From Beijerinckia mobilis (GTDB lineage Bacteria > Pseudomonadota > Alphaproteobacteria > Rhizobiales > Beijerinckiaceae), in contig NZ_JQJH01000001.1 of the NCBI RefSeq assembly GCF_000745425.1, positions 1-64,000 of the forward strand: a stretch of 64,000 nt of DNA, read 5' to 3'. Each line of letters opens with the position of its first letter. Position 1 is the first letter of the stretch. The position numbers were made by a program, and so were the translations under genes. The notes beneath the pieces were generated by a model that worked only from the letters and a program-made list of their open reading frames with translations, did no database searches and was not told the DNA's origin. Below are positions 46,298-57,101 of the stretch, in pieces.

Positions 46298-47251
46298 TCA
46301 CAACTTGCGCCCCATGGCGAGGAATTTTTCCCGCCGCGCGCGGCGGGCCTCGTCAGGAGTATAATCACGCAGCGCCGCAAGGGCCTCGCTGACCGCTCCT
46401 TTTACGGCGGCAATGGTCGCCGCGCAATCGCGATGAGCACCGCCGAGCGGCTCGCCTATGATCGCATCGATAATGCCGAATTTGAGCAGATCCTGGGCAG
46501 TGATCTTCATATTTGTGGCGGCATCCTGCGCCCGCCCCGCATCACGCCAGAGAATCGACGCGGAGGCTTCAGGAGACGCCACGGTATAGATCGCATTTTC
46601 CAGCATCAGGACACGATTGGCGGCGGCGATCGCAATCGCGCCACCCGAGCCACCTTCGCCCAAAATGACCGCGACATTCGGCACGCCAAGTGCGAGACAA
46701 GCTTCGGTGCCCCGGGCAATTGCTTCGGCCTGGCCGCGTTCCTCAGCATCCACACCGGGAAAGGCGCCCGCTGTATCGACCAGCGAGAGCACCGGCATGC
46801 CGAAACGATCGGCAAGTTCCATCAGGCGCACGGCCTTGCGATAACCTTCCGGCCGCGCCAGACCGAAATTATGTCGGATGCGACTTTCGGTATCGGACCC
46901 TTTTTCCTGTCCGATCACACAAATCGGCTGATCCTCGAACCAGCCGAACCCGCCGATGATCGCATTATCGTCGCCGAATTTCCGGTCGCCCGCGAGCGGC
47001 GTGAAATCGCTGATGAAACCTTGAACGTAATCCACGAAATGCGGCCGCTGCGGATGCCGAGCGACTTGCGTTTTCTGCCAGGGGGTAAGCCCGGCATAAA
47101 GGTCGGAGAGAGCCTTTTCCGCCTTTGCTTCGAGTTTGCTCAACTCTTCGCCAATCGCCGGCATATCGCCCTGGGCGTTGAGCGTGCGCAATTCCTCGAT
47201 CTTGGCTTCAAGTTCCGCGACCGGCTTTTCAAAATCGAGATAGCTTCGCAT
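46298..47251 (-). CDS. accA: Acetyl-CoA carboxylase carboxyltransferase subunit alpha
   Basis: A 317-residue AccA subunit. With AccD it transfers carboxyl from biotin to acetyl-CoA, the first committed step of fatty-acid synthesis. It has MRSYLDFEKPVAELEAKIEE at the N-terminus, the crotonase-like core FGDDNAIIGGFGWFEDQPIC, LVDTAGAFPGVDAEERGQ and GEGGSGGAIAIAAANRV. The start is taken at ATG 47251; a TTG nine bases upstream is the only alternative. No accBCD genes are nearby. The 480 bp upstream contains no recognised gene. Confidence 0.96.
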   Translation of the reverse strand: MRSYLDFEKPVAELEAKIEELRTLNAQGDMPAIGEELSKLEAKAEKALSDLYAGLTPWQKTQVARHPQRPHFVDYVQGFISDFTPLAGDRKFGDDNAIIGGFGWFEDQPICVIGQEKGSDTESRIRHNFGLARPEGYRKAVRLMELADRFGMPVLSLVDTAGAFPGVDAEERGQAEAIARGTEACLALGVPNVAVILGEGGSGGAIAIAAANRVLMLENAIYTVASPEASASILWRDAGRAQDAATNMKITAQDLLKFGIIDAIIGEPLGGAHRDCAATIAAVKGAVSEALAALRDYTPDEARRARREKFLAMGRKL

Positions 47252-47731
47252 TGGGACCAATATTTAGAAGAATGGGCGGAGCGTGGTTTCTTTACGGCTT
47301 GCTGTCAAGCTCTCAAAAAGTTGAAAATCTTGCAGTGCAAAACGCATCACTTCATTCGCAAGTAAAAGCACTTCCTGTCTGCTGTTACCGAGGCATTATA
47401 AAAGTCCATCGCTCGCGCGACAAAGCAAGTATCCGTTCGCGCGAAAAGGGAGACGATAATTGCGAATCAAGGGAGTCCCCTTGCCGCCGGACCGCTCGAA
47501 ATTTCATTCACCGGGTCCCATTGGTCAGGTCACGTCGCTAAACGGCCGCGTGTCAGGTTTCGCAGGGCTTCACAACGGAAATTTAAATCCCGGCAGTAAT
47601 CGCCCAAAAAGTCGGCATAAATCAGCCGCCGAACGCCTTTTCCCATCATCAGGTCAAAACGCTTCTGAATTTTATCCCTTCGAACATTTTCTATTCATCC
47701 GGTCCGTGACGCGCAGTGAATCCTGTTTTCG
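47252..47731. other. Gap between accA and the opgD-like gene
   Basis: 480 bp without a convincing gene or structure; only short AT-rich stretches (near 47575-47690) were noted. It must hold the promoter of accA and the 3' end of the glucan gene. Confidence 0.45.
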
Positions 47732-49354
47732 TCAAAAGGGATGATATTGAAATGCCCAGGTCTCGCTTAAGGTTTTCTCTCCCGCTTTGAGAGTGAGGCG
47801 CATCTCGACGGGGTCCTTGGTTTCTGATGCCGCGCTGTCGGTGAAATCGAATTGCGCCCGCCAATGCCCCACAACATCATCCGGCACGGCTTCTGTGAAT
47901 ATGTAGGAAAAGCTGCCGCGTGATGCCCACAGCACCGCCTCGGGTTTTTCTCCAGAGGCCAAATCCGCCAATGGGCCGCCCAGAAATTCGACCACGAATT
48001 TACGCCTGCCCGCAGGCCTTGGCCGTCCCGGCTCGCCGCCATTGCCGAGACGTGTCGCGACGCAGCGTGCGAGCGTGGTCGGAAAAGGCTCGTCTGCCTG
48101 CCAATAGAGACGGTAGGCGAGCGAGATCTCCTCGCCGGCCCCGATCGCACGATCCGGCACCCACATCGCTACAATATTATCGTGGATTTCATCATTCGTC
48201 GGAATTTCGACAAGCTGCACACTGCCCTTGCCCCAGCCACCGACAGGCTCGACCCAAAGGCTTGGCCGACGGTCGTAAGCGACGCCGTCGAGATAATGAT
48301 CGAAGCGACGATCCCTCTGCAACAGGCCGAAGCCACGCGGATTTTCATCCGCGAAGGAAGACACGATCGTACGCGGAGGATCATTCAACGGACGCCAGAT
48401 CCGTTCACCCGAACTCGTATGGAGCGCAAGGCCGTCGGAATCATGCACCTCGGGGCGCCAATCCACCGCCATTGGTTTTACCGTTTCAGAAAACCAGAAC
48501 ATCGACGTCAAAGGCGCGAGGCCGAACCGGCGTACCGGCGCACGAATATAAAGCGCCTGCTCGATCTCCATCGTAACACCCGCCTCACGCCTCAGCACGA
48601 AACGACAGGCGCCTGCGAGCGACACGCTCTCCAGAAGTGCATAAATCGTCACGTTGTCATGGGCGTCATTCTGCTCGATGAAGAAATGGGTGAAATCCGG
48701 AAATTCCTCAGCCTTCCCTTCAACCGCGACATCGAGAGCTACCGCACGCGCCGACAGCCCATATTGATGCAGCGAGCCAATCGCCCGGAAATAAGAAGCA
48801 CCGAGAAAGGCAATCCAATCATTGCGGCGCCAGTCCAGCGCGCCATCCCTTGGCTCCTGAATACGCAGCCCGGCAAAACCGGCTCCCTCCGGCAAACGAC
48901 GTGCGGGCGAATCCGCGGGCATGTGGAAATAGGAAGAATTGTAGAGGATTTCGCGTGCCATGCCGCCGGAGACGACATGCATGCCGACCGATTTGCGGAA
49001 GAAGGTGCCAAGCGGAAAGAAACTGATCGGAAAGCGCTCCGGCCCGTTGGCAAAAAGCGCATAATCCATGTTGAAGCGGATTTTACCCAAAACCTCGTAA
49101 TCGAGTTGGCGCACGATATCCGGCGAGGGTTCCGGAGGCGGAATATAGGGCAGCGCAGCGTGAGACCGCGCCCTCTCTTTCAGAAGTTCAAAGGAAAAGG
49201 GTTCGGGAGCGCCGAAGTGCAAACCCTGCTGAGTTTCAGCCGCCGCTTCTCGACCTCCCAGGGCTATGGCTCCCAGCGTCCCCAGGAATTGCAGCATCGC
49301 CCGACGATGCCAGCGGACACCGGCACCCGGTAAAGGAGAACAACAATCACTCAT
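47732..49354 (-). CDS. Periplasmic glucan biosynthesis protein (OpgD/OpgG, MdoG family)
   Basis: A 540-residue OpgG/OpgD-family protein acting in periplasmic osmoregulated glucan synthesis. A Tat-like signal peptide (HRRAMLQFLGTLGAIALGGR, about residues 17-36) precedes the core: LKERARSHAALPYIPPPEPS, IRFNMDYALFANGPERFPIS, FPLGTFFRKSVGMHVV, MFWFSETVKPMAVDWRPEVHDSD split over adjacent segments, and SFADENPRGFGLLQRDRRFD. The start ATG 49354 fits the signal peptide; the frame reaches 49534. The glucosyltransferase gene opgH is not adjacent here. The Tat-type leader favours OpgD over OpgG. Confidence 0.88.
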   Translation of the reverse strand: MSDCCSPLPGAGVRWHRRAMLQFLGTLGAIALGGREAAAETQQGLHFGAPEPFSFELLKERARSHAALPYIPPPEPSPDIVRQLDYEVLGKIRFNMDYALFANGPERFPISFFPLGTFFRKSVGMHVVSGGMAREILYNSSYFHMPADSPARRLPEGAGFAGLRIQEPRDGALDWRRNDWIAFLGASYFRAIGSLHQYGLSARAVALDVAVEGKAEEFPDFTHFFIEQNDAHDNVTIYALLESVSLAGACRFVLRREAGVTMEIEQALYIRAPVRRFGLAPLTSMFWFSETVKPMAVDWRPEVHDSDGLALHTSSGERIWRPLNDPPRTIVSSFADENPRGFGLLQRDRRFDHYLDGVAYDRRPSLWVEPVGGWGKGSVQLVEIPTNDEIHDNIVAMWVPDRAIGAGEEISLAYRLYWQADEPFPTTLARCVATRLGNGGEPGRPRPAGRRKFVVEFLGGPLADLASGEKPEAVLWASRGSFSYIFTEAVPDDVVGHWRAQFDFTDSAASETKDPVEMRLTLKAGEKTLSETWAFQYHPF

Positions 49355-49690
49355 CTCGATGTCATACCGGACACGGAACACATGCCCCCAATGAGATAAA
49401 CCGTCACAAATGATGAAGACGCAAGAGAGAACCAAGCCATGGCCACCCCATGCGTTGCAAAAAAGACATAAAATCAAACGTTGAGAACAATCATCATAGA
49501 CAAACGATGAAGATGCTCGCTTTTCTAATCCCACCGTCCCGGAAACATCTGAACGAGGGCGAAAAATAATACACGCCCTAAAATGAATGAATCTGATATT
49601 TACAGCCCGTGGCCCGTGCCTCGTTCAAGGCAAGACGAGTAGCAACCGTGGGAGAAATCCGCCTTGGTCGCCGAAGCGTCCCTCTTGCGG

Positions 49691-49963
49691 TCAATCGGAA
49701 ATCGGTTCGTTCCGGATGGCGGTGCGCATAAAATAATAAAGCAGCACGAAACCACAGGCCGCGAACAGAATTTCGATCGCACGGCTGATCATCGGATCGA
49801 GTTGCAGCAGGCCGCCGAGCGCCCAGCCCGCAGCCCAGGAGGCTCCGACCATCTCCGTCCCGACGAGAATCGCAACAGCAACGAGGGTCGAAACATGCAG
49901 CCAGTTGATCCTCTTCTGTGTCGATACGGCCAAGGCCTTGTCCTCGCGTATGGTTTTCGTCAT
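49691..49963 (-). CDS. Small membrane protein of unknown function
   Basis: A 90-residue protein with two predicted membrane helices (about residues 23-43 and 62-82) and a charged N-terminus (MTKTIREDKALAVSTQKRIN). No family recognised. It lies upstream of the glucan gene on the same strand, 336 bp from its start. No strong ribosome site was seen. Confidence 0.55.
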   Translation of the reverse strand: MTKTIREDKALAVSTQKRINWLHVSTLVAVAILVGTEMVGASWAAGWALGGLLQLDPMISRAIEILFAACGFVLLYYFMRTAIRNEPISD

Positions 49964-50252
49964 GGGTTAAAGATCATGATGACCCAAAATTCGGAATCAC
50001 CCCTTTTCTAAGAAAGATATAGAAAAACTTCATTCATCTGAAAAGCGGATGAAGCACGATAAAAGTTTCTCGTGGGCTTTCCCACGCAAAGACAAGATAC
50101 AGGTGGGAAGAAGCGCCGGTCGTGAAAGCCGCCTGGAGTCTTTTCAGGTCACGTCGAATCGCCATGCGATCCAAAAGCACTGAAAACACTCTCATTTTTC
50201 AGTGGAGCCGTACGGCGATAGCCAAACCGGCTCTCGCGTTAAGGAGGAATGA

Positions 50253-51989
50253 ATGGATATGCCAGCCACTTCAACAAGCGGCGGCGGCGCAACGGGCGGA
50301 CAGGATGCTGCCGATCATCCGCCAGGGGAAGCTGTGCCGGGCGTACCGCAGATCAAAATGCCCTATCGCTTCCTCGGCGATATGGCGTCGGATCTCGCCA
50401 GCCGGCGCGGCAACTCTTGCGCCTTTACCACGGTGCTGCCAAACGGCATGAACGGCTCCCTGACGTTTGCCGAGATCGAGAGACACGCTAACGCTTTCGC
50501 TGCCTATTTGCGCAATGAACTTTGTCTTCCTCCCGGCGAACGCATCGCCATCATCATGCCCAATTCGCTCACCTATCCGATTGTGGCGTTCGGCACGTTC
50601 AAGGCCGGCTGTGTTCTCGTCAACATCAATCCGCTTTACACATCCACAGAAATTGCTCATGTCCTCTCGGACGCGCAACCAGCGGTCATCGTGGTCCTCG
50701 ATATGATCGCTGACCGGGTCGCCACCGCACTCGCAAACTCCGCCCGGCCCGTCGTCGTCCTGGCATCCGTCGCCGAATGTTTCCCATGGCACCGGAAAAT
50801 GCTGGTCGCGTTCATGCAGAAACATATACGCCGGGAGATTCCACGGCACGATTTCGCCGCTCTCAGTTTCGTCTCCGTGCTGCGCGATGGTGCCGGGCTC
50901 ATCTCCGCCGGAAGCGATGTCAGCCTGTATATGAAGGATCTGTCGTCGGAATCGATCGCCTGTCTGCAATATACAGGCGGCACGACAGGCGTCAGCAAGG
51001 GCGCCATGCTCAGCCATCGCAATTTGCTGATGAATATCGTGCAATTCATGAGCTCGGCGGCGCATGACGTCAATGAGAACGACGTGATGCTGACCGCTCT
51101 GCCGCTCTATCACATCTTCGCCTTTACCGTGAATTTTCTCGGTCTGTTTTCCGTCGGCGGCCGCAATATTCTCATTCCCAATCCACGCCCGCTCAGCAAT
51201 CTGCGTCCCGCTTTCAAACATATGCCGATCACTCTGATGACCGGCGTCAATCCACTTTTTCAAGGGCTTTTGCGAGATGGCTGGTTTCGCGACGCACCGC
51301 CGCCGACATTGCGGCTTTCCTGGGCTGGCGGCACCTCCTTGCAGAAGGAGGTCGCGCAAAAATGGGAGGCCAGCGTCGGCAGTCCGGTGATCGAAGGCTA
51401 TGGCCTCACGGAGGCTTCGCCGGTCGTCACTTTCAATCCCGTGCTGCGTCCGAAGCCCGGATCGATTGGCATCGTCGTTCCGGGAACGGAAATCCGCTGC
51501 GTCGACGCGGAAGATAAAGAGGTGCCACGTGACATGATGGGAGAACTCGTCGTGCGCGGCCCCCAGGTGATGCAGGGCTATTGGCGACAGAAACAGGAAA
51601 CCGCCGTCGCCTTGCGCGGAGGCTGGCTGCATACAGGTGATATCGCCACCATCGACGAGGAAGGCTATGTCACACTCATTGATCGCCTCAAGGACATGAT
51701 TCTCGTTTCTGGCTTCAATGTATATCCGAGTGAGATCGAGGCTGTTCTGTCGAAATGTCCGGGTGTCGTGGAATGTTGTGCGGTCGGCGTACCAGACCCG
51801 ATCGCCGGCGAAGTGCCGAAAGTCTTTGTCGTTCGCTCTGACCCGGATCTGACGGTCGAGGCAATCCGTGATTGGTGCCGCCGCGAACTTGCGGGCTACA
51901 AGACACCGCGCCATGTCGTCTTCGTCGATGCCCTGCCGAAATCGCCGCTCGGCAAGGTTCTCCGCAAAGATCTCCGCGAAGTCGCATAA
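50253..51989 (+). CDS. Long-chain-fatty-acid-CoA ligase (FadD-like)
   Basis: A 578-residue adenylate-forming enzyme that activates fatty acids to acyl-CoA. It has the AMP-binding motif YTGGTTGVSKGAMLSHRN, the A5 motif EGYGLTEASPVVTFNP, the FACS-type TGDIATIDEEGYVTLIDRLK motif (A7/A8) and the C-terminal catalytic lysine in KSPLGKVLRKDLRE. AAGGAGG is well placed before ATG 50253. The N-terminal ~35 residues are Gly/Ser-rich and atypical. It appears monocistronic. Confidence 0.92.
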   Translation: MDMPATSTSGGGATGGQDAADHPPGEAVPGVPQIKMPYRFLGDMASDLASRRGNSCAFTTVLPNGMNGSLTFAEIERHANAFAAYLRNELCLPPGERIAIIMPNSLTYPIVAFGTFKAGCVLVNINPLYTSTEIAHVLSDAQPAVIVVLDMIADRVATALANSARPVVVLASVAECFPWHRKMLVAFMQKHIRREIPRHDFAALSFVSVLRDGAGLISAGSDVSLYMKDLSSESIACLQYTGGTTGVSKGAMLSHRNLLMNIVQFMSSAAHDVNENDVMLTALPLYHIFAFTVNFLGLFSVGGRNILIPNPRPLSNLRPAFKHMPITLMTGVNPLFQGLLRDGWFRDAPPPTLRLSWAGGTSLQKEVAQKWEASVGSPVIEGYGLTEASPVVTFNPVLRPKPGSIGIVVPGTEIRCVDAEDKEVPRDMMGELVVRGPQVMQGYWRQKQETAVALRGGWLHTGDIATIDEEGYVTLIDRLKDMILVSGFNVYPSEIEAVLSKCPGVVECCAVGVPDPIAGEVPKVFVVRSDPDLTVEAIRDWCRRELAGYKTPRHVVFVDALPKSPLGKVLRKDLREVA

Positions 51990-52590
51990 GCGACACAATA
52001 AAAATCCTTGGTTCAGATTGAATCGAGGCATCATCAAAATTGGCCAAGGACATTCAAATTTCTTTTAAATTGGCGGCTTGGAGACAAAACAATGCTCCAG
52101 CCGCTCGGCGCCCGGCGCGCTAAAGTGAGCATGTTGGCACAGACATCTTGTCGCAGGCATCGCGCTTGCCGGCGGAGATTGTTCAACGCGCACCATCTTT
52201 GGCATGAGCCACAAATCTCGGCGCATAAAACCTATAAGCCAATGATTTTAATCTATTTTAATTTCCGCTGCGCAGTCGATTCCAAACCGGACGACCGCGT
52301 TTTTCGTCGTGGATCATGAGCACGAGCTGCGTCCTTTTGTAACACCGCTTGCGTCATTCCGCCGCCAAATGTGATGATCATGGGTCTTTCCTGACACCGC
52401 GCCATCCCCTATTGGCGTGGCGAGAATAATTATTGCACCTATCGTCACACCTCCGACTATCGATACCGATATGTCCGGATTTCCACCCCCCAAACCGAAA
52501 GAAAATGAACAACACTCCAGCATCACGCTGAGAATGAATGCGCCACTTTATGACTCCATCGGCCCCAAGGGCTGGAACCCCACGCTGGGA
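51990..52590. other. Leader region of the cyo operon
   Basis: About 600 bp between fadD-like and cyoA. No gene is recognised here; the frame that runs into cyoA from 52417 has no CyoA similarity before about residue 80 of that frame. Promoter and start region are not resolved; no ANR/FNR box was clear. Confidence 0.4.
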
Positions 52591-53556
52591 ATGATCATGC
52601 CAAAGCCAGCACATCTCTGCTCCCGGAACGACACACGTTCCGCTTCATACAAATATCCCTCATGGCGGAAGCTCGCCATGGCGACTGCGGCCATGAGTCT
52701 GCTTGGTCTTTCGGCCTGCAGCAAAGGCATTCTCGATCCGCAGGGACCTATTGCCGAAGCCAACAAGACCATTCTGATCGATTCAATCGCGATCATGCTC
52801 GCCATCGTCATCCCGACGATGATTGCCACCGTCGGCTTTGCCTGGTGGTATCGCGCGTCGAATACACGCGCAACCTACCGGCCGGACTTCGCCCATTCAG
52901 GCGCCGTCGAACTGGTGGTCTGGAGCATTCCCATCCTCGTCATCCTCCTGCTCGGAGGTGTCGCCTGGATCGGTTCGCACGATCTCGATCCGGCAAAGCC
53001 CATCGAGAGCACTGAGCAACCACTCGACATACAGGTCGTGGCGCTCGATTGGAAATGGCTGTTCATCTATCCTGACGGACATGTAGCGACGGTCAATGAA
53101 TTGACGGTGCCGGTCAATGTACCGCTCCGTATGTCACTGACATCGTCAAGCGTCATGAACGTCTTCTTCGTTCCCCAGCTCGGAACGATGATCTACGCGA
53201 TGAGCGGCATGCAATCGCCCCTCAATCTCATGGCTTCGAGCGAAGGGACCTTCCACGGTCTTGGCGCACATTATAGCGGCGCCGGCTTCTCCGACATGAG
53301 CTTCAAGGTGAATGCGGTTTCCAAGGAACAGTTCCAGGCTTGGCTCGCCAAGGCACAGACTGCGCCGGAACGGCTCGATAGGGCCGCATACGAGGAACTC
53401 GCCCGTCAATCGAGCCCCGTGGCACCCAAAACCTTCACGCTTGCGGATCCCGGATTGTTCGACGCGATCGTCCGGCACAAAATTCCGCCGGGCCCTGGCC
53501 CGCAGCCGGAAAGCGCAAGTTCCACTCCTTCCGTCTCTTCAAGCAACGGAGGCTGA
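52591..53556 (+). CDS. cyoA: Ubiquinol oxidase subunit II (CyoA)
   Basis: Subunit II of a cytochrome bo3-type quinol oxidase, which accepts electrons from ubiquinol. A signal peptide with lipobox LSAC precedes [20 protein letters not shown] and two membrane helices. The periplasmic cupredoxin-like domain contains [20 protein letters not shown] and [20 protein letters not shown], without the CuA Cys pair, which marks a quinol rather than cytochrome c oxidase. The start is uncertain; ATG 52591 gives about 40 residues before the lipid Cys, and upstream frames back to 52417 remain possible. The stop lies one base before the cyoB ATG. Confidence 0.9.
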   Translation: MIMPKPAHLCSRNDTRSASYKYPSWRKLAMATAAMSLLGLSACSKGILDPQGPIAEANKTILIDSIAIMLAIVIPTMIATVGFAWWYRASNTRATYRPDFAHSGAVELVVWSIPILVILLLGGVAWIGSHDLDPAKPIESTEQPLDIQVVALDWKWLFIYPDGHVATVNELTVPVNVPLRMSLTSSSVMNVFFVPQLGTMIYAMSGMQSPLNLMASSEGTFHGLGAHYSGAGFSDMSFKVNAVSKEQFQAWLAKAQTAPERLDRAAYEELARQSSPVAPKTFTLADPGLFDAIVRHKIPPGPGPQPESASSTPSVSSSNGG

Positions 53557-53557
53557 C

Positions 53558-55585
53558 ATGTTCGGCAAGCTCACCTGGGCTGCTATTCCTTTCGACCAGC
53601 CCATCCCCCTCGTCACTTCGGCGATCGTCGGCCTTATCGTTGGCGCGGTGCTGCTTTGGGTTCTCGTCAAGGGATATCTTCCCTACATCTGGCGGGAATG
53701 GATCACCAGCGTCGATCACAAGCGGATCGGCGTCATGTATGTCCTCCTTGCCTCGATCATGCTGTTGCGCGGCTTTGCCGACGCTCTGATGATGCGTGCG
53801 CAACAGGCGTTCGCCTTTAATGCCCCAGGCTATCTACCACCGGAGCATTACGACCAGATCTTCACGGCGCATGGGACGATCATGATCTTCTTCGTCGCCA
53901 TGCCATTTGTGACCGGTCTGATGAATTTCGTCGTTCCGCTCCAGCTCGGCGTGCGCGACGTTGCTTTCCCCACAATCAACTCGGTCGGCTTCTGGCTTAC
54001 CGCCACCGGCGCGTTGCTGATCAATCTGTCGCTCTTCGTCGGCGAATTCGCCCGCACTGGATGGCTCGCCTATCCGCCGCTTTCAGAAGCGGCCTATTCA
54101 CCCGGCGTCGGCGTCGATTATTATCTCTGGGCATTGCAGATCGCAGGTGTCGGCACGCTGACATCCGGCATCAATCTCGTGACGACGATCTTGAAGGTAC
54201 GTACCTATGGCATGACCTATCTGCGCATGCCTGTGTTCTGCTGGACTGCGCTCGCCTCGAACCTTCTGATCATCGCCGCCTTCCCGATCCTGACCGCCAC
54301 GCTCGTCATGCTGACGCTCGATCGCTATCTGGGCTTTCATTTCTTCACGAATGATGGCGGCGGCAATGCGATGATGTTCATCAACCTCATCTGGGCATGG
54401 GGTCATCCGGAAGTCTATATTCTGATCCTGCCTGCTTTCGGCGTGTTTTCGGAAGTGGTCTCGACTTTCTCGGGCAAGCCGCTGTTTGGCTATCGCTCGA
54501 TGGTCGCCGCCACCATGGGCATCTGCATCCTGTCCTTCATGGTCTGGCTGCATCACTTCTTCACCATGGGCGCTGGGCCTGATGTCAACGCCGTCTTCGG
54601 TATTGCGACAATGATCATCGCCGTGCCGACAGGTGTCAAAATCTACAACTGGCTGTTCACCATGTATGGTGGCCGCATCCGGTTCGAGACACCTATGCTG
54701 TGGTCCGTCGGCTTTATCATCACCTTCATCGTCGGCGGTATGACCGGCGTGTTGATGGCGGTGCCGCCGGCCGATTTCGTGCTGCACAACAGCCTGTTCC
54801 TCATCGCCCACTTCCACAATGTCATCATCGGCGGCGTGGTGTTCGGTCTCTTTGCGGGCTATACTTATTGGTTCCCCAAAGCGTTCGGCTTCAAGCTTGA
54901 TGAAGAGCTCGGCAAGAAAGCGTTCTGGTGCTGGTTCATCGGCTATTATGTCGCCTTCACGCCGCTCTATATCCTCGGCTTCCTTGGTATGACGCGGCGC
55001 ATGCAGCACTATGATGTCGCAGCCTGGCAACCCTGGCTCATCATCGCTGGTATCGGTGCTCTCATCATCCTTGCCGGCATCGGCTTCCAGGTTGCCCAGA
55101 TCGTCGTAAGCATCCGCAACCGCGAGGCTCTGCGCGATGTGACCGGCGATCCCTGGGATGGACGTTCGCTCGAATGGTCGATCGCGTCGCCGCCTCCGGT
55201 CTTCAATTTCGCCTTCATGCCGGACGTCAGCGGCGAAGAGGCCTATTGGACCGTCAAGCAGACCGCGCGTTCGCAAGGCGCTCTGATCCCCAGGCCTCCC
55301 TATCAACCGATCGAAATGCCGCGTAACACCGCTACCGGCTTCGTATGCGCCATCTTCTCGAGCATCATGGGTTTCGCGTTGATCTGGCAGATCTGGTGGA
55401 TGTTGGGGCTTGGCGCCTTCGGTGCCTTCGCGACCTTCGTCGTCTTCGCCTGGCGTGATCACGATGAATATGAAATCCCCGCCGCGACGGTCGAAGCGCT
55501 CGATGCAGAAAACCGGCGTGCGCGTGGCATCGCCCTTGAAGACTACTTGAAAACCAATCCTATCGAAGAAAGGCAGAGCGCATGA
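53558..55585 (+). CDS. cyoB: Ubiquinol oxidase subunit I (CyoB)
   Basis: A 675-residue haem-copper oxidase subunit I, the catalytic site where O2 is reduced and protons are pumped. Typical stretches: [20 protein letters not shown] at the start, [20 protein letters not shown] with a haem ligand His, [20 protein letters not shown] with the Cu ligand and covalent His-Tyr pair, and [23 protein letters not shown] precedes ATG 53558. It overlaps cyoC by four bases (ATGA). Confidence 0.96.
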   Translation: MFGKLTWAAIPFDQPIPLVTSAIVGLIVGAVLLWVLVKGYLPYIWREWITSVDHKRIGVMYVLLASIMLLRGFADALMMRAQQAFAFNAPGYLPPEHYDQIFTAHGTIMIFFVAMPFVTGLMNFVVPLQLGVRDVAFPTINSVGFWLTATGALLINLSLFVGEFARTGWLAYPPLSEAAYSPGVGVDYYLWALQIAGVGTLTSGINLVTTILKVRTYGMTYLRMPVFCWTALASNLLIIAAFPILTATLVMLTLDRYLGFHFFTNDGGGNAMMFINLIWAWGHPEVYILILPAFGVFSEVVSTFSGKPLFGYRSMVAATMGICILSFMVWLHHFFTMGAGPDVNAVFGIATMIIAVPTGVKIYNWLFTMYGGRIRFETPMLWSVGFIITFIVGGMTGVLMAVPPADFVLHNSLFLIAHFHNVIIGGVVFGLFAGYTYWFPKAFGFKLDEELGKKAFWCWFIGYYVAFTPLYILGFLGMTRRMQHYDVAAWQPWLIIAGIGALIILAGIGFQVAQIVVSIRNREALRDVTGDPWDGRSLEWSIASPPPVFNFAFMPDVSGEEAYWTVKQTARSQGALIPRPPYQPIEMPRNTATGFVCAIFSSIMGFALIWQIWWMLGLGAFGAFATFVVFAWRDHDEYEIPAATVEALDAENRRARGIALEDYLKTNPIEERQSA

Positions 55586-56238
55586 CTGCGGTGACTTTCT
55601 CTCCCAGTTCCGCTGATCCGCACCGGCTCGGTCATGCGCATCCGCAAGGCTATTCGGATAGCGCAGCGGGCCCGGCACCCAAACGCGTCATAACCGGTTT
55701 CGGTTTCTGGATTTTCCTGCTGACCGATATCGTCATGTTCTCGGCGTTTTTCGCCGCCTATGCTGTCCTCGTCGGCGAGACCGACGGCGGACCGACGGGC
55801 GCCGAAATATTCGAGCTGCCGCGTATCGCTCTTGAAACCGCTTTGCTGCTTGCATCGAGCTTCACCTGTGGCATGGCGGCCATCGCGGCCGATGCCGGCA
55901 ACAAGCGCTGGTTTTATATCTCGATGGCGGTGACGGCCGTGCTCGGCCTCGGCTTTCTTGGACTTGAGCTTCAGGAATTCTCCGAGCTCATCGAACATGG
56001 AGCCGGCCCGACTCGCAGCGCCTTCCTGTCGGCCTTCTTCACCCTCGTCGGTTGCCACGGATTACATGTTTCCGTCGGTATTCTCTGGCTCCTGACGATG
56101 ATGGCCCAGGTCTTCGCCAAAGGCTTCCGCGCCAACATCATGCGCCGCCTCCTCTGCTTCGGGCTGTTCTGGCACACGCTCGATATTGTCTGGGTCGCGG
56201 TCTTTACAATCGTCTATCTGATGGGGACTGTAAAATGA
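55582..56238 (+). CDS. cyoC: Ubiquinol oxidase subunit III (CyoC)
   Basis: A 218-residue CyoC with five membrane helices, including [20 protein letters not shown] and [17 protein letters not shown], and the [15 protein letters not shown] helix with its conserved His. ATG overlaps the cyoB stop (ATGA) and its stop overlaps the cyoD start (ATGA), indicating translational coupling along the operon. Confidence 0.95.
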   Translation: MTAVTFSPSSADPHRLGHAHPQGYSDSAAGPAPKRVITGFGFWIFLLTDIVMFSAFFAAYAVLVGETDGGPTGAEIFELPRIALETALLLASSFTCGMAAIAADAGNKRWFYISMAVTAVLGLGFLGLELQEFSELIEHGAGPTRSAFLSAFFTLVGCHGLHVSVGILWLLTMMAQVFAKGFRANIMRRLLCFGLFWHTLDIVWVAVFTIVYLMGTVK

Positions 56239-56636
56239 GCACGGCCCATGCAACTGACCCGAATCAAGGACACGAATTGCCCCCGGGGGATGATTCGGCC
56301 TACAGCCACAATGTCGCGGAAGGCATCAAAACCTATCTCGCCGGCCTCGGTCTCGCGGTTCTTTTAACCGCGACATCCTTCTTCATCGCCAAAACCCACC
56401 TTGTCTGGGGTCCGAGTATTCCGGTCGCCCTGATCGTGCTCGCGGTCGCGCAGATGGGCGTCCATCTCGTGTTCTTCGTGCACATCACCACCGGTCCGGA
56501 GAATACCAACAACGTCATGGCGCTGGCTTTCGGTATTCTGATTGTTCTCCTGTTGTTTATCGGTTCTGTGTGGATCATGGACCATCTCAATCATAATCTG
56601 ATGCCGATGGACATGATGATGAAAATGCAGCGATAA
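56235..56636 (+). CDS. cyoD: Ubiquinol oxidase subunit IV (CyoD)
   Basis: A 133-residue CyoD with three membrane helices (IKTYLAGLGLAVLLTATSFF, IPVALIVLAVAQMGVHLVFF, MALAFGILIVLLLFIGSVWI). It is a small structural subunit of the oxidase. It is the last gene of the operon; haem O synthase (cyoE) is not present here. A strong terminator follows. Confidence 0.93.
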   Translation: MSTAHATDPNQGHELPPGDDSAYSHNVAEGIKTYLAGLGLAVLLTATSFFIAKTHLVWGPSIPVALIVLAVAQMGVHLVFFVHITTGPENTNNVMALAFGILIVLLLFIGSVWIMDHLNHNLMPMDMMMKMQR

Positions 56637-56719
56637 AGCAGGTTCCGGCGGAAAGACAATCTTAAGAAGACGCCGTCTTATCCCGCCGGAATGATCAGTT
56701 TCATCACTACCAAAGAACT

Positions 56720-56753
56720 TTGCCCTGGAAAGTGCCTCCACTTTCCAGGGCAA
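56720..56753. terminator. Terminator after the cyo operon
   Basis: A perfect 15-bp inverted repeat TTGCCCTGGAAAGTG/CACTTTCCAGGGCAA with loop CCTC, followed by TTCATTT on the plus strand. It lies between convergent genes and may end both. Confidence 0.85.
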
Positions 56754-56822
56754 TTCATTTCGTGATTCAAATCTCGAACATCACGCATGGCTTTGACTGA
56801 TCGTCGCCATGCTTGAAAAGCG

Positions 56823-57044
56823 TCAATAGGAGTGACGCCGCTCCACTCGGCGTGCTGTCCTGCGGGAGGAACGATGGGTGACGCCTGCACGCGTCACGGT
56901 TTTGAGGACGAGGTCGCCATAGACCGATGTTTCCTGGATCGTACGAGAATAACTTGCGGGTGCTGCCTGAACATCTATGCTCAGACCCATTGTCAAAACC
57001 ATTGCCAATGTCAGACCTGCGAATTTCAGCACATTTTTCGACAT
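56823..57044 (-). CDS. Small exported protein of unknown function
   Basis: A 73-residue protein with a cleavable signal peptide (KFAGLTLAMVLTMGLSIDVQ, then AAPA) and a short basic, Arg-rich mature part ending RRTARRVERRHSY. GGGAG precedes ATG 57044. No family is recognised. It is on the same strand as the arylsulfatase gene, 57 bp downstream of it. Confidence 0.55.
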   Translation of the reverse strand: MSKNVLKFAGLTLAMVLTMGLSIDVQAAPASYSRTIQETSVYGDLVLKTVTRAGVTHRSSRRTARRVERRHSY

Positions 57045-57101
57045 TGCCATTCTCCCTGATTGAAACATATTGAGACAACCTCAGGATTGTCTCTGGATCG
57101 T

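Noticed and set aside
50271-52037. Long minus-strand open frame opposite the fadD-like gene
   Set aside because: It is antisense to a gene with clear AMP-binding motifs; openness arises from high-GC codon bias.
54098-55678. Long minus-strand open frame opposite cyoB
   Set aside because: CyoB is unmistakable on the plus strand; the antisense frame is Asp/His/Arg-rich, as typical for shadows.
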